Position numbers and translations under genes: made by a program | In this document: positions 46,283 to 55,099 of the stretch, one piece after another | How the letters are laid out: the number at the start of each line of letters is the position of its first letter | Position numbering within the stretch: the first letter of the stretch is position 1 | The notes under the pieces: model-generated | Database searches by the model: none | The model's input: the letters and a program-made list of their open reading frames with translations, nothing else | What the model was told of the DNA's origin: nothing | Assembly (NCBI GenBank): GCA_038121105.1 | Contig: JAYONB010000006.1 | Coordinates: 62,001 to 126,000, forward strand | Source of the DNA: CALJDF01 sp038121105 | GTDB taxonomy: Bacteria; Pseudomonadota; Alphaproteobacteria; SHVP01 | Reading direction: 5' to 3' | DNA length: 64,000 bases

Positions 46283-46870
46283 TTACTTTAGATCGCGGCT
46301 GCCCGGTTTGACGGCAGGGATGGCGGCCAACTCGGGCGGTAGGTCGTCTGCAGCGTAGGCCGGCACCTTATAGCCGGTGAGCGACAACAACGGGACGCCG
46401 AGGTCGACCTCGCCGTCGCTGCGGTCGATCAGGCACGAGGCGCCGACCACGGTGCCGCCGTAATCGGTGATGCAGGCGATGCATTCGCGCGAGCTTTTGC
46501 CGGTCGTGACGATGTCTTCGGCCATCAATACCTTGGCGCCGGCCGGAATATCGAACCCGCGGCGCAGGGCAAAGCTGCCCTCGACCCGTTCGGTGAAAAT
46601 GCCTGGAACGCCGAGTTGGCGAGCCATTTCGTAACCGACGACGACGCCGCCCATTGCGGGCGAAACCACCATGTCGACCTCGTCAGCGCCGAGCTCGGCG
46701 ACCACCTTGTCGGCCAGCGCGCGGCACAAGAGGGCGGCGCGCGCCGGATCCATCATCACCCGCGCGCATTGCAGGTAGACCGGGCTATGCAGGCCGGAAC
46801 TGAGCAGGAAGTGCCCCTCGAGCAAGGCTCCGGCATCGCGGAAATGTTGCAGAATTTCGTCTCGGTTCAT
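46283..46870 (-). CDS. pyrE: Orotate phosphoribosyltransferase
   Basis: PyrE makes orotidine 5'-monophosphate from orotate and PRPP in pyrimidine synthesis. The 195-residue protein has the PRPP-binding signature VLMAEDIVTTGKSSRECI and the upstream MVVSPAMGGVVVGYEMARQL. It begins with an overlap of 4 bases with rel and ends 4 bases before the DUF2062 gene. Confidence 0.94.
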   Translation of the reverse strand: MNRDEILQHFRDAGALLEGHFLLSSGLHSPVYLQCARVMMDPARAALLCRALADKVVAELGADEVDMVVSPAMGGVVVGYEMARQLGVPGIFTERVEGSFALRRGFDIPAGAKVLMAEDIVTTGKSSRECIACITDYGGTVVGASCLIDRSDGEVDLGVPLLSLTGYKVPAYAADDLPPELAAIPAVKPGSRDLK

Positions 46871-49017
46871 GCGCGCACCCGGGCCACTTTGTGAATACCG
46901 TCATCGGCGCGGAGCGCCGCAATCATGCCGGTCAGATGCTTCACGTCGCGCACCTCGACATCGACCAAAAATTCGAAGAAATCGTCGGACCGGTTGCTGA
47001 TCTTGAGATTGGTGATGTTGGCATTGTTCTTGGCAATCACGCCGGTCAAGGCGTTGAGCGAACCGGGTTCGTTGGACAAGGTGACTTTGATGCGCCCCAG
47101 ATGCACCGCATCGCTGTCCGGGCCGACATCCCAGGATACATCAAGCCAGCGCTCGGGCGTACTGCTTAGGTTGCGCAGGGTCTCGCAGTCGATGGTGTGA
47201 ATGCGCACGCCCTTGCCCTCGGTCAGGATGCCGACGATGCGATCGCCCGGCAACGGATGGCAGCAATCGGCGAAGTGCACCGCGACACCCTCGATGAGCC
47301 CTTTGATGGGGATCGCCTTTTCGACATTCTTGTCGGCCCGAACGCGACGGATCGCCGAGCGAACGAAGTTGGGAATGCGGCGCTCGGATTCGGCGGAAAA
47401 GACGATACCGACGACTTCTTTGCCCGAGGCGAAGCCCTGGCCCACATGGGCATAGAGCTCTTCTTCGGACTTGAGATTGAGCACCGTGAGGGCGCGCTCG
47501 AGCGCTTTGCTGTTGAGGGTATGGCCGGCCTGTTCGAAGGCGCGCCGTACGATGGCGCTGCCGAGATCGACGTATTGCTGATCTTGCTGGACGCGGACGA
47601 AGCGGCGGATGGCGGAGCGCGCCTTGCCCGTGACCACGAAATTGAGCCAGGTCGGCGACGGGGTTTGTGCCGAGGAACGCATGATCTCGATCTGGTCGCC
47701 GTTTTCGAGCGCGGTGCGCAACGGCGCAATGCGGCCGTTGACCTTGGCGCCGACGCAGGTATCGCCGACGTTGGTATGAACGGCATAGGCGAAATCGACC
47801 GGAGTCGCACCCCGCGGCAAGGCGATCAATCCGCCCTTTGGGGTAAAGCAGAAGACCTGATCTTGATACATCTCGAGCTTGGTGTGCTCGAGAAACTCTT
47901 CGGGATGACCGCCATGTTCGAGCATTTCGAGCAACTGGCGGATCCAACTGAACTGCTGAGCGCTTTCCTTGATCCCGCCGCCGTCTTTGTATTGCCAGTG
48001 CGCCGCCACGCCGTGCTCGGCAACCTCGTTCATGTCTCGGGTACGGATTTGAATTTCGATGCGGCGCTTTTCGGGGCCGATCACCGTGGTGTGGACCGAG
48101 CGATAGCCGTTGGGTTTGGGGGTCGAGATGAAATCCTTGAAGCGTTCGGGGATCATCGGATAGGCGCGGTGGACGACGCCGAGCGCGCGATAGCAATCGT
48201 CGTCCTCGTCGACCAGGATACGGAACGCCATGACGTCGGCGAGCTGTTCGAACGAGATGTTCTTGCGCTCCATCTTGCGCCAGATCGAGTACGGTCGTTT
48301 CTCGCGCCCGAACACCGTCGCCTGGAGACCCGCCGCCGACAACGTGCGTTCGAGCTCCTTGGTGATGCTGGCGATGACGTCGCCGCTTTCGGCGCGCAGA
48401 TATTCCAACCGCCCTTGAATGGACTCGCGCGCTTCGTTGTTGAGTTCCGCGAAGGCGAGGTCTTCCAGCTCGTCCTTGATGGCGTGCATGCCGATACGTT
48501 CGGCCAGCGGCGCATAGATATCCATCGTTTCGGCGGCAATCCGGTGGCGCTTATCGGGCGAGCTGATGAAATTGAGCGTGCGCATGTTGTGCAAACGATC
48601 GGCGAGCTTGACGATCAACACGCGAAGGTCGTTCGACATCGCCAAGAGAAGTTTGCGGAAGTTCTCGGCCTCGCGCGATTGCTTGGTCGGGCGGACGTGC
48701 TCGAGCATGGTGAGCTTGGTGACGCCATCGACAAGTTGGGCGATTTCCGAGCCGAACTGCGTATCGATTTGGTCGATCGTGGCGACGGTGTCTTCGACCG
48801 TGTCGTGCAGCAAGCCGGTGGCGACCGAGGCGGCATCCAGTCCCATGTCGGTCAGGATGCCGGCGACTTCGAGCGGATGGGAGAAATAAGGTTCGCCGCT
48901 GGCGCGTGTCTGGGCGCTATGCGCTTCGAGCGAAAAATCGAAAGCCCTGGCGACAAGACCGACGTCGGCGTCGGGATCGTGGCGCTGGACGCGAGCGACG
49001 AGGTCGGCGTGATTCAT
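46867..49017 (-). CDS. rel: Bifunctional (p)ppGpp synthetase/hydrolase Rel (RelA/SpoT homologue)
   Basis: This protein of about 716 residues from ATG 49017 both makes and degrades (p)ppGpp. The N-terminal HD hydrolase domain has YFSHPLEVAGILTDMGLD and GLLHDTVEDTVAT; the synthetase domain has KRPYSIWRKMERKNISFEQL, then DVMAFRILVDEDDDCYRALG and FISTPKPNGYRSVHTT. TGS (FTPKGGLIALPRGATPVDFAYA), zinc-finger-like and ACT domains follow. Intact catalytic motifs on both sides indicate the single bifunctional enzyme typical of alphaproteobacteria. An upstream start at 49032 is possible. It overlaps pyrE by 4 bases. Confidence 0.95.
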   Translation of the reverse strand: MNHADLVARVQRHDPDADVGLVARAFDFSLEAHSAQTRASGEPYFSHPLEVAGILTDMGLDAASVATGLLHDTVEDTVATIDQIDTQFGSEIAQLVDGVTKLTMLEHVRPTKQSREAENFRKLLLAMSNDLRVLIVKLADRLHNMRTLNFISSPDKRHRIAAETMDIYAPLAERIGMHAIKDELEDLAFAELNNEARESIQGRLEYLRAESGDVIASITKELERTLSAAGLQATVFGREKRPYSIWRKMERKNISFEQLADVMAFRILVDEDDDCYRALGVVHRAYPMIPERFKDFISTPKPNGYRSVHTTVIGPEKRRIEIQIRTRDMNEVAEHGVAAHWQYKDGGGIKESAQQFSWIRQLLEMLEHGGHPEEFLEHTKLEMYQDQVFCFTPKGGLIALPRGATPVDFAYAVHTNVGDTCVGAKVNGRIAPLRTALENGDQIEIMRSSAQTPSPTWLNFVVTGKARSAIRRFVRVQQDQQYVDLGSAIVRRAFEQAGHTLNSKALERALTVLNLKSEEELYAHVGQGFASGKEVVGIVFSAESERRIPNFVRSAIRRVRADKNVEKAIPIKGLIEGVAVHFADCCHPLPGDRIVGILTEGKGVRIHTIDCETLRNLSSTPERWLDVSWDVGPDSDAVHLGRIKVTLSNEPGSLNALTGVIAKNNANITNLKISNRSDDFFEFLVDVEVRDVKHLTGMIAALRADDGIHKVARVRA

Positions 49018-49080
49018 GATGCCCCCCCGCAAGGGGTGACACGCCGAGACTTCGTCGGCAGTGAGGCGCGCAGGCGCGGG

Positions 49081-49458
49081 TTAAAGACCCTCCGGCGCGG
49101 CATTGGCCGGCCCCTGGGGCTTGCGCTCTTCCTCGACATATTCGGGGTCGGGTTTGGCCGGGGGCTGCGGTTCCGGCGTCCAATCGCTCGACATCAACAT
49201 CGCCATGTCGTCTTCCTCGGGTTCGTCCGACTCGACCTGCTTTTGCAGGCTGAGGATGAGCGAATCGTCGAGTTCGTCCACCGGCACGGTTTTGTCGGCG
49301 ATTTCGCGCAAAGCGATGACCGGGTTCTTGTCGTTGTCGCGGTCCACCGTGAGCTCCGCCCCGGCGGAGATTTCACGGCTGCGTTGCGCAGCCAAAACCA
49401 CGAGTTCGAAGCGGTTGGGGACGATTTCGACGCAGTCCTCGACGGTGACGCGGGCCAT
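49081..49458 (-). CDS. rpoZ: RNA polymerase omega subunit
   Basis: RpoZ is the small subunit that helps fold beta-prime. The 125-residue protein has the omega core MARVTVEDCVEIVPNRFELVVLAAQRSREIS and VIALREIADKTVP in residues 1-62, followed by an acidic and proline-rich tail (about 70-125), longer than in enterobacteria but common in alphaproteobacteria. It lies 63 bases upstream of rel, as expected for stringent-response coupling. Confidence 0.94.
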   Translation of the reverse strand: MARVTVEDCVEIVPNRFELVVLAAQRSREISAGAELTVDRDNDKNPVIALREIADKTVPVDELDDSLILSLQKQVESDEPEEDDMAMLMSSDWTPEPQPPAKPDPEYVEEERKPQGPANAAPEGL

Positions 49459-49569
49459 TTAGCACTCCAATTTGGATGTCCGGACGCAATCCGACGCATC
49501 GGTCCGGCACCGATACGCCTCTCTTAGATATGCGGTTGCGCTGCACAACGCAAGAGTTTGTCAGCCATT

Positions 49570-50079
49570 TCAAGGCATTGGCGGCGATCCCAGGGGCCGG
49601 GTGACCTGCGCGGGATCAAGCGCCGCGGTCAACGCGGCGAGGGATTGCCGGCTTACCGGATGGACCCAATCGGGCGCAATCTCCGCCAAGGGCAGCAGCA
49701 CGAAGGCCCGTTCGGACAGGCGGGGATGGGGAATTTCCGGGCCCGGCGACCCTTTTTGCACCTTTCCGTCATAGTCCAGGAGGTCGAGATCGAGGATCCG
49801 CGCGGCCCAGCGTTCGCGCCGCACCCGACCGAAAGCCGCTTCGATGCGGTGCAAAGCGGCCAAAACCTGGGCCGGATCGAGCGTGGTGTCGACCTGCGCC
49901 ACGGCATTCACGAACCAAGGCTGGTCGGACACCGGCACCGGGGCGCTCTCGTAGAACCGAGAAACCGCCGCGACGGTCAGGTTTTCCGCGGGAAATTGCG
50001 CCAAAGCCGCGCGCAGCGTGGCCGCCGGCGGGCCATGTTCGGGATGCGGCAAATTGGCGCCGAGACCGACCAAAATCAC
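49570..50079 (-). CDS. folK: 2-amino-4-hydroxy-6-hydroxymethyldihydropteridine pyrophosphokinase
   Basis: FolK (HPPK) transfers pyrophosphate from ATP to 6-hydroxymethyl-7,8-dihydropterin in folate synthesis. The 169-residue protein shows LVGLGANLP, SRFYESAPVPVSDQPWFVNAVAQV and the signature RERWAARILDLDLLDYDG with metal-binding aspartates, then IPHPRLSERAFVLLPLAEI. It is divergent from the NYN-nuclease gene and 111 bases upstream of rpoZ. Confidence 0.94.
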   Translation of the reverse strand: MILVGLGANLPHPEHGPPAATLRAALAQFPAENLTVAAVSRFYESAPVPVSDQPWFVNAVAQVDTTLDPAQVLAALHRIEAAFGRVRRERWAARILDLDLLDYDGKVQKGSPGPEIPHPRLSERAFVLLPLAEIAPDWVHPVSRQSLAALTAALDPAQVTRPLGSPPMP

Positions 50080-50220
50080 AGTGATGTGCGTTCCCTTGAG
50101 AAGTCCTTGTGCGGCTTTTGCGGCACTCTACATAACCATCATAGACGGGTTATCGCGTATTGCCGCGATCTGCGGGCCGCCCGAACGCCCCGCCGCCGCA
50201 TGAAATGGATGTTAGCCATG

Positions 50221-50808
50221 ATGGTTTCTCCGCTTGAGCGTATTGCGCTGTTTATCGACGGCTCGAACCTTTACGCCACCGCCCGCGCACTGGGATTCGA
50301 CATCGACTACAAGAATTTGCTGGAAGCGTTCACCGAACGCGGTCGCATGATCCGCGCGTTCTACTACACCGCGCTGATCGAAGATCAGGAATATTCGCCC
50401 ATCCGCCCCCTCGTCGATTGGCTGGACTACAACGGCTATACGCTGGTGACCAAGCCGACCAAGGAATTCACCGACCACATGGGACGGCGAAAGATCAAAG
50501 GCAACATGGATATCGAGCTGGCGATCGACGTGATGGAGATGGCGCCGCACCTGGACCATATCTATCTGTTCTCGGGCGACGGCGATTTCCGCCGCTTGGT
50601 CGAAGCGGTGCAGCGCAAGGGCGTGCGCGTGACGGCGGTGAGTTCGATCGCCACCAATCCGTTGATGATCGCCGACGAGTTGCGCCGACAGGCCGACGAG
50701 TTCATCGAACTGGCCGATCTCGCGCCGCGTATCGCCCGGGTCCATCGCGACGGACAAGCCGCGGCCAACGAATCCGGATCGCCTGCGACGTTGCGCGAAA
50801 GCGCCTGA
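50221..50808 (+). CDS. NYN domain (LabA/DUF88-like) protein, putative PIN-like nuclease
   Basis: This protein of about 195 residues from ATG 50221 (earlier ATGs at 50200, 50209 and 50218 are in frame) is a NYN/LabA-like domain of the PIN-nuclease fold. The metal-binding acidic residues appear in RIALFIDGSNLYATA, KGNMDIELAIDVMEMA and LFSGDGDFRRLVEAVQRKG. Such proteins are candidate ribonucleases; the target here is unknown. A short alanine-rich tail follows. It is upstream of the UDG gene with 19 bases between. Confidence 0.88.
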   Translation: MVSPLERIALFIDGSNLYATARALGFDIDYKNLLEAFTERGRMIRAFYYTALIEDQEYSPIRPLVDWLDYNGYTLVTKPTKEFTDHMGRRKIKGNMDIELAIDVMEMAPHLDHIYLFSGDGDFRRLVEAVQRKGVRVTAVSSIATNPLMIADELRRQADEFIELADLAPRIARVHRDGQAAANESGSPATLRESA

Positions 50809-50827
50809 TCCCTAGAGTCGCGGGGTA

Positions 50828-51460
50828 ATGGAGACCCCTGCCCCGACCTGCGCGCTATGTCCGCGCCTCGTCCAGTTTCGCGAAGAAAACGCCGCCAAGT
50901 TTCCCGACTGGCACAACGCGCCGGTCGCCTCGTTTGGCGCGGACGATGCCGCGCTGCTGATCGTCGGGCTCGCGCCGGGCTTGCGCGGGGCGAACCGCAC
51001 CGGGCGACCGTTCACCGGCGATTGGGCCGGGCAGCTGTTGTACCCCACGCTCTTGAAGTTCGGTTTGGCGACGGGGCCTTACGACGAACGGCCCGACGAC
51101 GGGATGACGTTGGTCAACGCGCGGATCACCAATGCGGTGCGCTGCGTGCCGCCGCAGAACAAACCGACGGGCGCCGAAGCCAAAGCGTGTCGGCCGTTTT
51201 TGGTGAGCGAGATTGCCGGCATGACGAACCTGAAAGGCATCTTGGCGCTGGGGCGCGTGGCGCACGAGGCGGTGCTGACGACGCTGGGCGAGCGGCGCGC
51301 CGCGTTCAAGTTTGCGCATGGTGCGGTGCATGTCTTGGGCACCGGGTTGTGGTTGGCCGACAGCTATCACTGCTCGCGCTACAACACCAACACGGGCCGG
51401 CTGACGACCGAGATGTTTGAGGAGGTTGTCCGCGCGGCGGCGGCGCGGGTTAACGGCTAG
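50828..51460 (+). CDS. Family 5 uracil-DNA glycosylase (UDGb, Fe-S type)
   Basis: This 210-residue enzyme removes uracil and related deaminated bases from DNA. It has the cluster cysteines C-ALC-P near the N-terminus (CALCPRLVQFRE), AVRCVPPQNKPTG and YHCSRYNTNTGRLT, with the active-site blocks LIVGLAPGLRGANRTGRPFTGD and HCSRYNTNTGRL; the latter marks family 5 rather than family 4. No signal peptide is present. It converges on the MFS gene, overlapping by 4 bases. Confidence 0.93.
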   Translation: METPAPTCALCPRLVQFREENAAKFPDWHNAPVASFGADDAALLIVGLAPGLRGANRTGRPFTGDWAGQLLYPTLLKFGLATGPYDERPDDGMTLVNARITNAVRCVPPQNKPTGAEAKACRPFLVSEIAGMTNLKGILALGRVAHEAVLTTLGERRAAFKFAHGAVHVLGTGLWLADSYHCSRYNTNTGRLTTEMFEEVVRAAAARVNG

Positions 51461-52662
51461 ACGCTGCGCAGCGCGGCGATGCGCGCGGCAACGAAACACG
51501 TCAGCGCGCCTGACGTGGCAATTGCCAATAGGGCCGCGAGCGGCAAGGCCGTGTTGTGGGTAAGTAGACCTGCGGCGACGGTGCCGCCCGCCCCCATCGT
51601 GTAGGCCCAAAACCCGAGCAACGACGAGCCTGCGCCAGCCATGCTGGGATCGGTGCCAACGGCCAGTGCGTTCGCCATCGGGATGGCGAAGCCATTGCCG
51701 AAGCCATAAAGCGCGACCGGCAAGGACACCGCAACGACCGGACCGGCGTCGGTTAACGTCAGGAGTGCGAGCGCGACGGGTGACAATATCGAAATCGCCG
51801 TCCCGGTCACGACGAGGGTGTCGGGGCGAAAGCGGTGCGCGACGCGCACGACGATGAAATTCGCACCGAGAAACGCCAGCGTCAGCGTCATCATAATAAT
51901 GCCAACGCCCGCGGCGGAGGTTTGGTACAGATTGGTGAGAATGAAGGGCACCGACACGATGAACGCGTAGAAACCGGTCCGCAGAAACCCGCCGCCAACG
52001 ACGTTGAAGGCGAACGGGGCACGGCGCATCAGCGACCAATAATCGGCGAGATAGCCGCGTACGCCGGCGGGGCGTTCGATACTGCCGGTCGCCAAGTGCG
52101 GCGCGCGCTGCGCCGACAAGAACAGCACCCAAACCGCAAGCAGACCGAGAAGGAGGAAGCTCACGCGCCAGCTGCCGGTGAGGCTTTCCAACCCGCCGCC
52201 GATCACCGGCGACGCGGTCGCCGCCGCCGATGCGGCCATCGACAGGTAGGTAAAGACCCGTGCGCTGGCCTCGTGCCCGAATTGATCGCGCGCGATGGCG
52301 CGCGGCAACACGCCGACGCCGGCGGCACCGAGCCCTTGCAGAACCCGGCCGGCGATGAGCATTTCGATATTGGGTGCGAGCGCGCACACGGCGGTGCCGA
52401 CGACAAACACCACGAGGCTGCCCGCAAGGACGCGGTATCGCCCCAAACGGTCCGACGCCGGTCCATGCCACAACTGCACGATGCCGAAGGTCAGCACGAA
52501 AGCCGTCAGCGAGAATTGCGCCATCGAGGACGAGGTACCGAGGCTGGTGGCGATCGAGGGTAAGGACGGGACATAGATCGTCGCGGCCACGACCGAGACC
52601 ATCGTGGCGATCATCAGATAAGGCACCGAGACGGCGGGTGCGTTGGGGGCGGGCGTGGTCAC
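51457..52662 (-). CDS. MFS drug/metabolite exporter, Bcr/CflA type
   Basis: This 401-residue protein has 12 hydrophobic segments with the Bcr/CflA outline: YVPSLPSIATSLGTSSSMAQFSLTAFVLTFGI, GPASDRLGRYRVLAGSL (motif A), and QGLGAAGVGVLPRAIARDQFG, the typical helix-5 region of 12-TM drug/proton antiporters. The family exports bicyclomycin, chloramphenicol or amino acids; the substrate here is unknown. It is divergent from the DUF6653-like gene. Confidence 0.88.
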   Translation of the reverse strand: MTTPAPNAPAVSVPYLMIATMVSVVAATIYVPSLPSIATSLGTSSSMAQFSLTAFVLTFGIVQLWHGPASDRLGRYRVLAGSLVVFVVGTAVCALAPNIEMLIAGRVLQGLGAAGVGVLPRAIARDQFGHEASARVFTYLSMAASAAATASPVIGGGLESLTGSWRVSFLLLGLLAVWVLFLSAQRAPHLATGSIERPAGVRGYLADYWSLMRRAPFAFNVVGGGFLRTGFYAFIVSVPFILTNLYQTSAAGVGIIMMTLTLAFLGANFIVVRVAHRFRPDTLVVTGTAISILSPVALALLTLTDAGPVVAVSLPVALYGFGNGFAIPMANALAVGTDPSMAGAGSSLLGFWAYTMGAGGTVAAGLLTHNTALPLAALLAIATSGALTCFVAARIAALRSV

Positions 52663-52727
52663 CGCGACACGCTGTGGCGGGGGTGCGGATTCGTCAAGGT
52701 GCGAGACCCCTCCTACACTGCCGCATC

Positions 52728-53228
52728 ATGGAAAAACTGCTGCTGCGGCTGTTCGGCATGCGCGACGAGGTATGGGCGCGCCATGTGAACCCGTGGAGCG
52801 TGTGGACCCGCATGCCGGTGATCGCGCTGATCGCGGCGGCGATTTGGGCGCGGGTGTGGCTGGGCTGGTGGTGCCTGGTGCCGCTCGCGATCATCGCGTT
52901 TTGGACGTGGTTGAACCCGCGCCTGTTCGCTCGCCCGCGCACGACGCAGGCTTGGTCCTCGCGCAGCGTATTGGGCGAGCGGGTGTGGTTGGCGCGCAAG
53001 AGGCTGGTCCTGAGCGCGCGCGAACGATGGATGCCGCAGGTCGGCAATGCGGTGGCATTGGTCGGGCTTGTGGTGTTGGCCTATGGGTTGATCGAGCTTG
53101 TGATATGGGCCGCCGTGCTGGGCACCCTCGTGACCATCGGCGGGAAGCTGTATTTCTTGCACGAAATGACTCGGATCTATGCGGCCCATAAAGACGAAGA
53201 CCCGGTGTGGGCGGGGTGGCTGTACTGA
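52728..53228 (+). CDS. DUF6653-like membrane protein
   Basis: This 166-residue protein has a conserved opening FGMRDEVWARHVNPWSVWTRMP followed by two hydrophobic segments (IALIAAAIWARVWLGWWCLVPLAII and a later GNAVALVGLVVLAYGLIELVIW) and an NPRLFARP motif between. The pattern matches small integral membrane proteins of the DUF6653 group. No function is known. Its stop overlaps the next gene start (TGATG). Confidence 0.7.
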   Translation: MEKLLLRLFGMRDEVWARHVNPWSVWTRMPVIALIAAAIWARVWLGWWCLVPLAIIAFWTWLNPRLFARPRTTQAWSSRSVLGERVWLARKRLVLSARERWMPQVGNAVALVGLVVLAYGLIELVIWAAVLGTLVTIGGKLYFLHEMTRIYAAHKDEDPVWAGWLY

Positions 53229-53638
53229 TGCGCGCGTTCAAAGACAAGAAGGTACGCGCGGCGTTCGACGCCTACCCGGCGAAAACAAAACGCACGATGC
53301 TGCAATTGCGCGCGCTGATCTTCGCGGTGGCCGAGGACATCGGCGGCGTGAACGAGACCCTGAAGTGGGGGCAGCCGGCGTATCTACCCATCAGGGCGCG
53401 GACCGGGACGACCATTCGGTTGGGCAGCGTGCGCGAGGCGCCCGAGGCGTGTGCGCTGTTGGTCCATTGCCAGACCAACCTAATCGATACCTATCGCGGG
53501 TTATTCGGCGACGAGCTGACCTTTCAGAGCAACCGCGCGGTCTTGTTCAAGCCTGGGGCGGCGCTGCCGAAGCGCGCGGTGCGGCATTGCATCGAACGCG
53601 CGCTGACCTATCACGCCCGCAAACGCAAGGCGGCGTAG
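53228..53638 (+). CDS. DUF1801 domain protein
   Basis: This protein of about 136 residues is a DUF1801 domain, seen as FDAYPAKTKRTMLQLRALIFAVAEDIGGV, then ETLKWGQPAYLP and GTTIRLGSVREAPEACALLVHC. The W-G-x-P-x-Y core is the family mark. No enzymatic activity is established. The start ATG lies inside the TGA of the previous gene, so they are translationally coupled. An upstream in-frame start at 53207 is less likely. It abuts smpB on the other strand with no gap. Confidence 0.78.
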   Translation: MRAFKDKKVRAAFDAYPAKTKRTMLQLRALIFAVAEDIGGVNETLKWGQPAYLPIRARTGTTIRLGSVREAPEACALLVHCQTNLIDTYRGLFGDELTFQSNRAVLFKPGAALPKRAVRHCIERALTYHARKRKAA

Positions 53639-54112
53639 TTAGCCGCGATTGCGGAGCAACCGGGCTTGGCTACGCTGCCAGTCGCGGGTCTTCACGTCGG
53701 CGCGTTTGTCGTAGAGCTTTTTGCCTTTGCCCAAGGCGAGTTCGAGTTTGGCGATGCCGCGGGCGTTGAAATAGATCTTGAGCGGGATGATGGTCATGCC
53801 GCCACGCCGCACCTCGCCCAAATATTTCGCGAGCTGCTTCTTGTGCATTAGGAGTTTGCGCGGACGTGTGGGTTCGTGGTTGTTGCGGTTGGCCGCTTTG
53901 AACTCGGGAATGTGCGCGTTGACCAACCACAACTCGCCGCCGCGTTCGGCGGCGTAGGCTTCGGCGATGCTGCCGCCGCCCGCGCGGAGGCTTTTGACTT
54001 CGCTGCCGGTTAGGACGATACCGACTTCGAGCGAGTCCTCGATGTGGTAGTCGCGGCGGGCCTTGCGGTTGACCGCGACGGCGCGGTCGACCTGCGACGC
54101 TTTCTTTGCCAT
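53639..54112 (-). CDS. smpB: SsrA-binding protein SmpB
   Basis: SmpB binds tmRNA and guides it to stalled ribosomes in trans-translation. The 157-residue beta-barrel protein has NRKARRDYHIEDSLEVGIVLTGSEVKSLR, VNAHIPEFKAAN and KIYFNARGIAKLELALGKGKKLYDKR, and a basic C-terminal tail (DWQRSQARLLRNRG) that mimics the anticodon stem. It is followed on the same strand by dapA upstream with 4 bases between. Confidence 0.96.
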   Translation of the reverse strand: MAKKASQVDRAVAVNRKARRDYHIEDSLEVGIVLTGSEVKSLRAGGGSIAEAYAAERGGELWLVNAHIPEFKAANRNNHEPTRPRKLLMHKKQLAKYLGEVRRGGMTIIPLKIYFNARGIAKLELALGKGKKLYDKRADVKTRDWQRSQARLLRNRG

Positions 54113-54116
54113 GGCG

Positions 54117-54992
54117 TCACGCGATCAGCCCGACTGATTTCAGGGCCGTCTCAACACGCTTTTTGGTCTTATCGCCCAGACCGACCAACGGTAGGCGTAC
54201 TTCGTCGCTGCACTTGCCGAGTAGGCTGAGTGCGTACTTGGCCGGCGTCGGGCTGGTCTCCAGGAACAGCGCGATGTGCAGGGCCATCAGTTTGTCGTGC
54301 AAGGCCAGGGCATCGAGCGGGCGACCGTCCGCCCAGGCGTTCTGAAACTCGGCGCAGAGCTTCGGCGCGACGTTGGCGGTCACCGAGATGCAGCCGTGAC
54401 CGCCATGCGCCATGAACGCGAGCGCGGTCGGGTCTTCGCCGGAGAGCTGACAGAACTCCGCCCCCAGCAGCAATCGCGTCGAGGTCACGCGCGGCAGGCT
54501 GGCGGTGGCGTCCTTGATACCGACGATGCGCGGCAATTCGGCGAGCCGCACCAAGGTGTCTTGCGACATGTCGATGACGCTGCGACCGGGGATGTTGTAG
54601 ATCAAGATCGGGATTTCGGCCGCATCGTGGATCGCCTTGAAGTGGGCGTAGAGCCCTTCTTGGGTGGGCTTGTTGTAATAGGGCGTGACCACCAGGGCGG
54701 AATCGGCGCCGGCGGTTTTGGCATGTTGGGTGAACTCGATCGCCTCGGCGGTGGCATTGGAGCCGGTGCCCGCGATGACGGGCACACGTCCGCCCGCGGC
54801 CTCGATGCAGAGCTCGGTCACGCGCATGTGTTCGGCGTGCGTGAGCGTCGGCGATTCCCCCGTAGTTCCTACGGGGACGAGACCGTGGGTACCCTCGGAA
54901 ATGTGCCATTCCACGAGGTCCTGAAAGGCTTTTTCGTCGACGGCACCGTTCTTGAAAGGTGTCACCAGCGCGACGATGGAGCCCTTGAACAT
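54117..54992 (-). CDS. dapA: 4-hydroxy-tetrahydrodipicolinate synthase
   Basis: DapA condenses pyruvate and aspartate semialdehyde, the first committed lysine/diaminopimelate step. The protein of about 291 residues from ATG 54992 has GTTGESPTLTHAEH, the catalytic triad tyrosine Tyr132 in LIYNIPGRS, and the Schiff-base lysine Lys160 in IVGIKDATA. A GGGG ribosome site precedes this ATG, so I prefer it to an upstream start at 55010. It is divergent from the lytic transglycosylase gene and precedes smpB. Confidence 0.95.
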   Translation of the reverse strand: MFKGSIVALVTPFKNGAVDEKAFQDLVEWHISEGTHGLVPVGTTGESPTLTHAEHMRVTELCIEAAGGRVPVIAGTGSNATAEAIEFTQHAKTAGADSALVVTPYYNKPTQEGLYAHFKAIHDAAEIPILIYNIPGRSVIDMSQDTLVRLAELPRIVGIKDATASLPRVTSTRLLLGAEFCQLSGEDPTALAFMAHGGHGCISVTANVAPKLCAEFQNAWADGRPLDALALHDKLMALHIALFLETSPTPAKYALSLLGKCSDEVRLPLVGLGDKTKKRVETALKSVGLIA

Positions 54993-55099
54993 GGCTAACC
55001 CCATATACACAATGAAGAAATTCGCGCGACCATAGCGCTAAGGGGTCACCCTCGCAAGCGAGGGTAGTGTAGTCTCGCGGCGGGCAAGACGAGGGAACA

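Noticed and set aside
47197..49527. Long plus-strand frame of 776 codons opposite rel and rpoZ
   Set aside because: It is antisense to two confidently identified genes and has the composition expected of a shadow frame in high-GC DNA.
50855..52471. Minus-strand frame of 538 codons overlapping the UDG and MFS genes
   Set aside because: Both real genes in the region have full family motifs; this frame is Arg-rich shadow.
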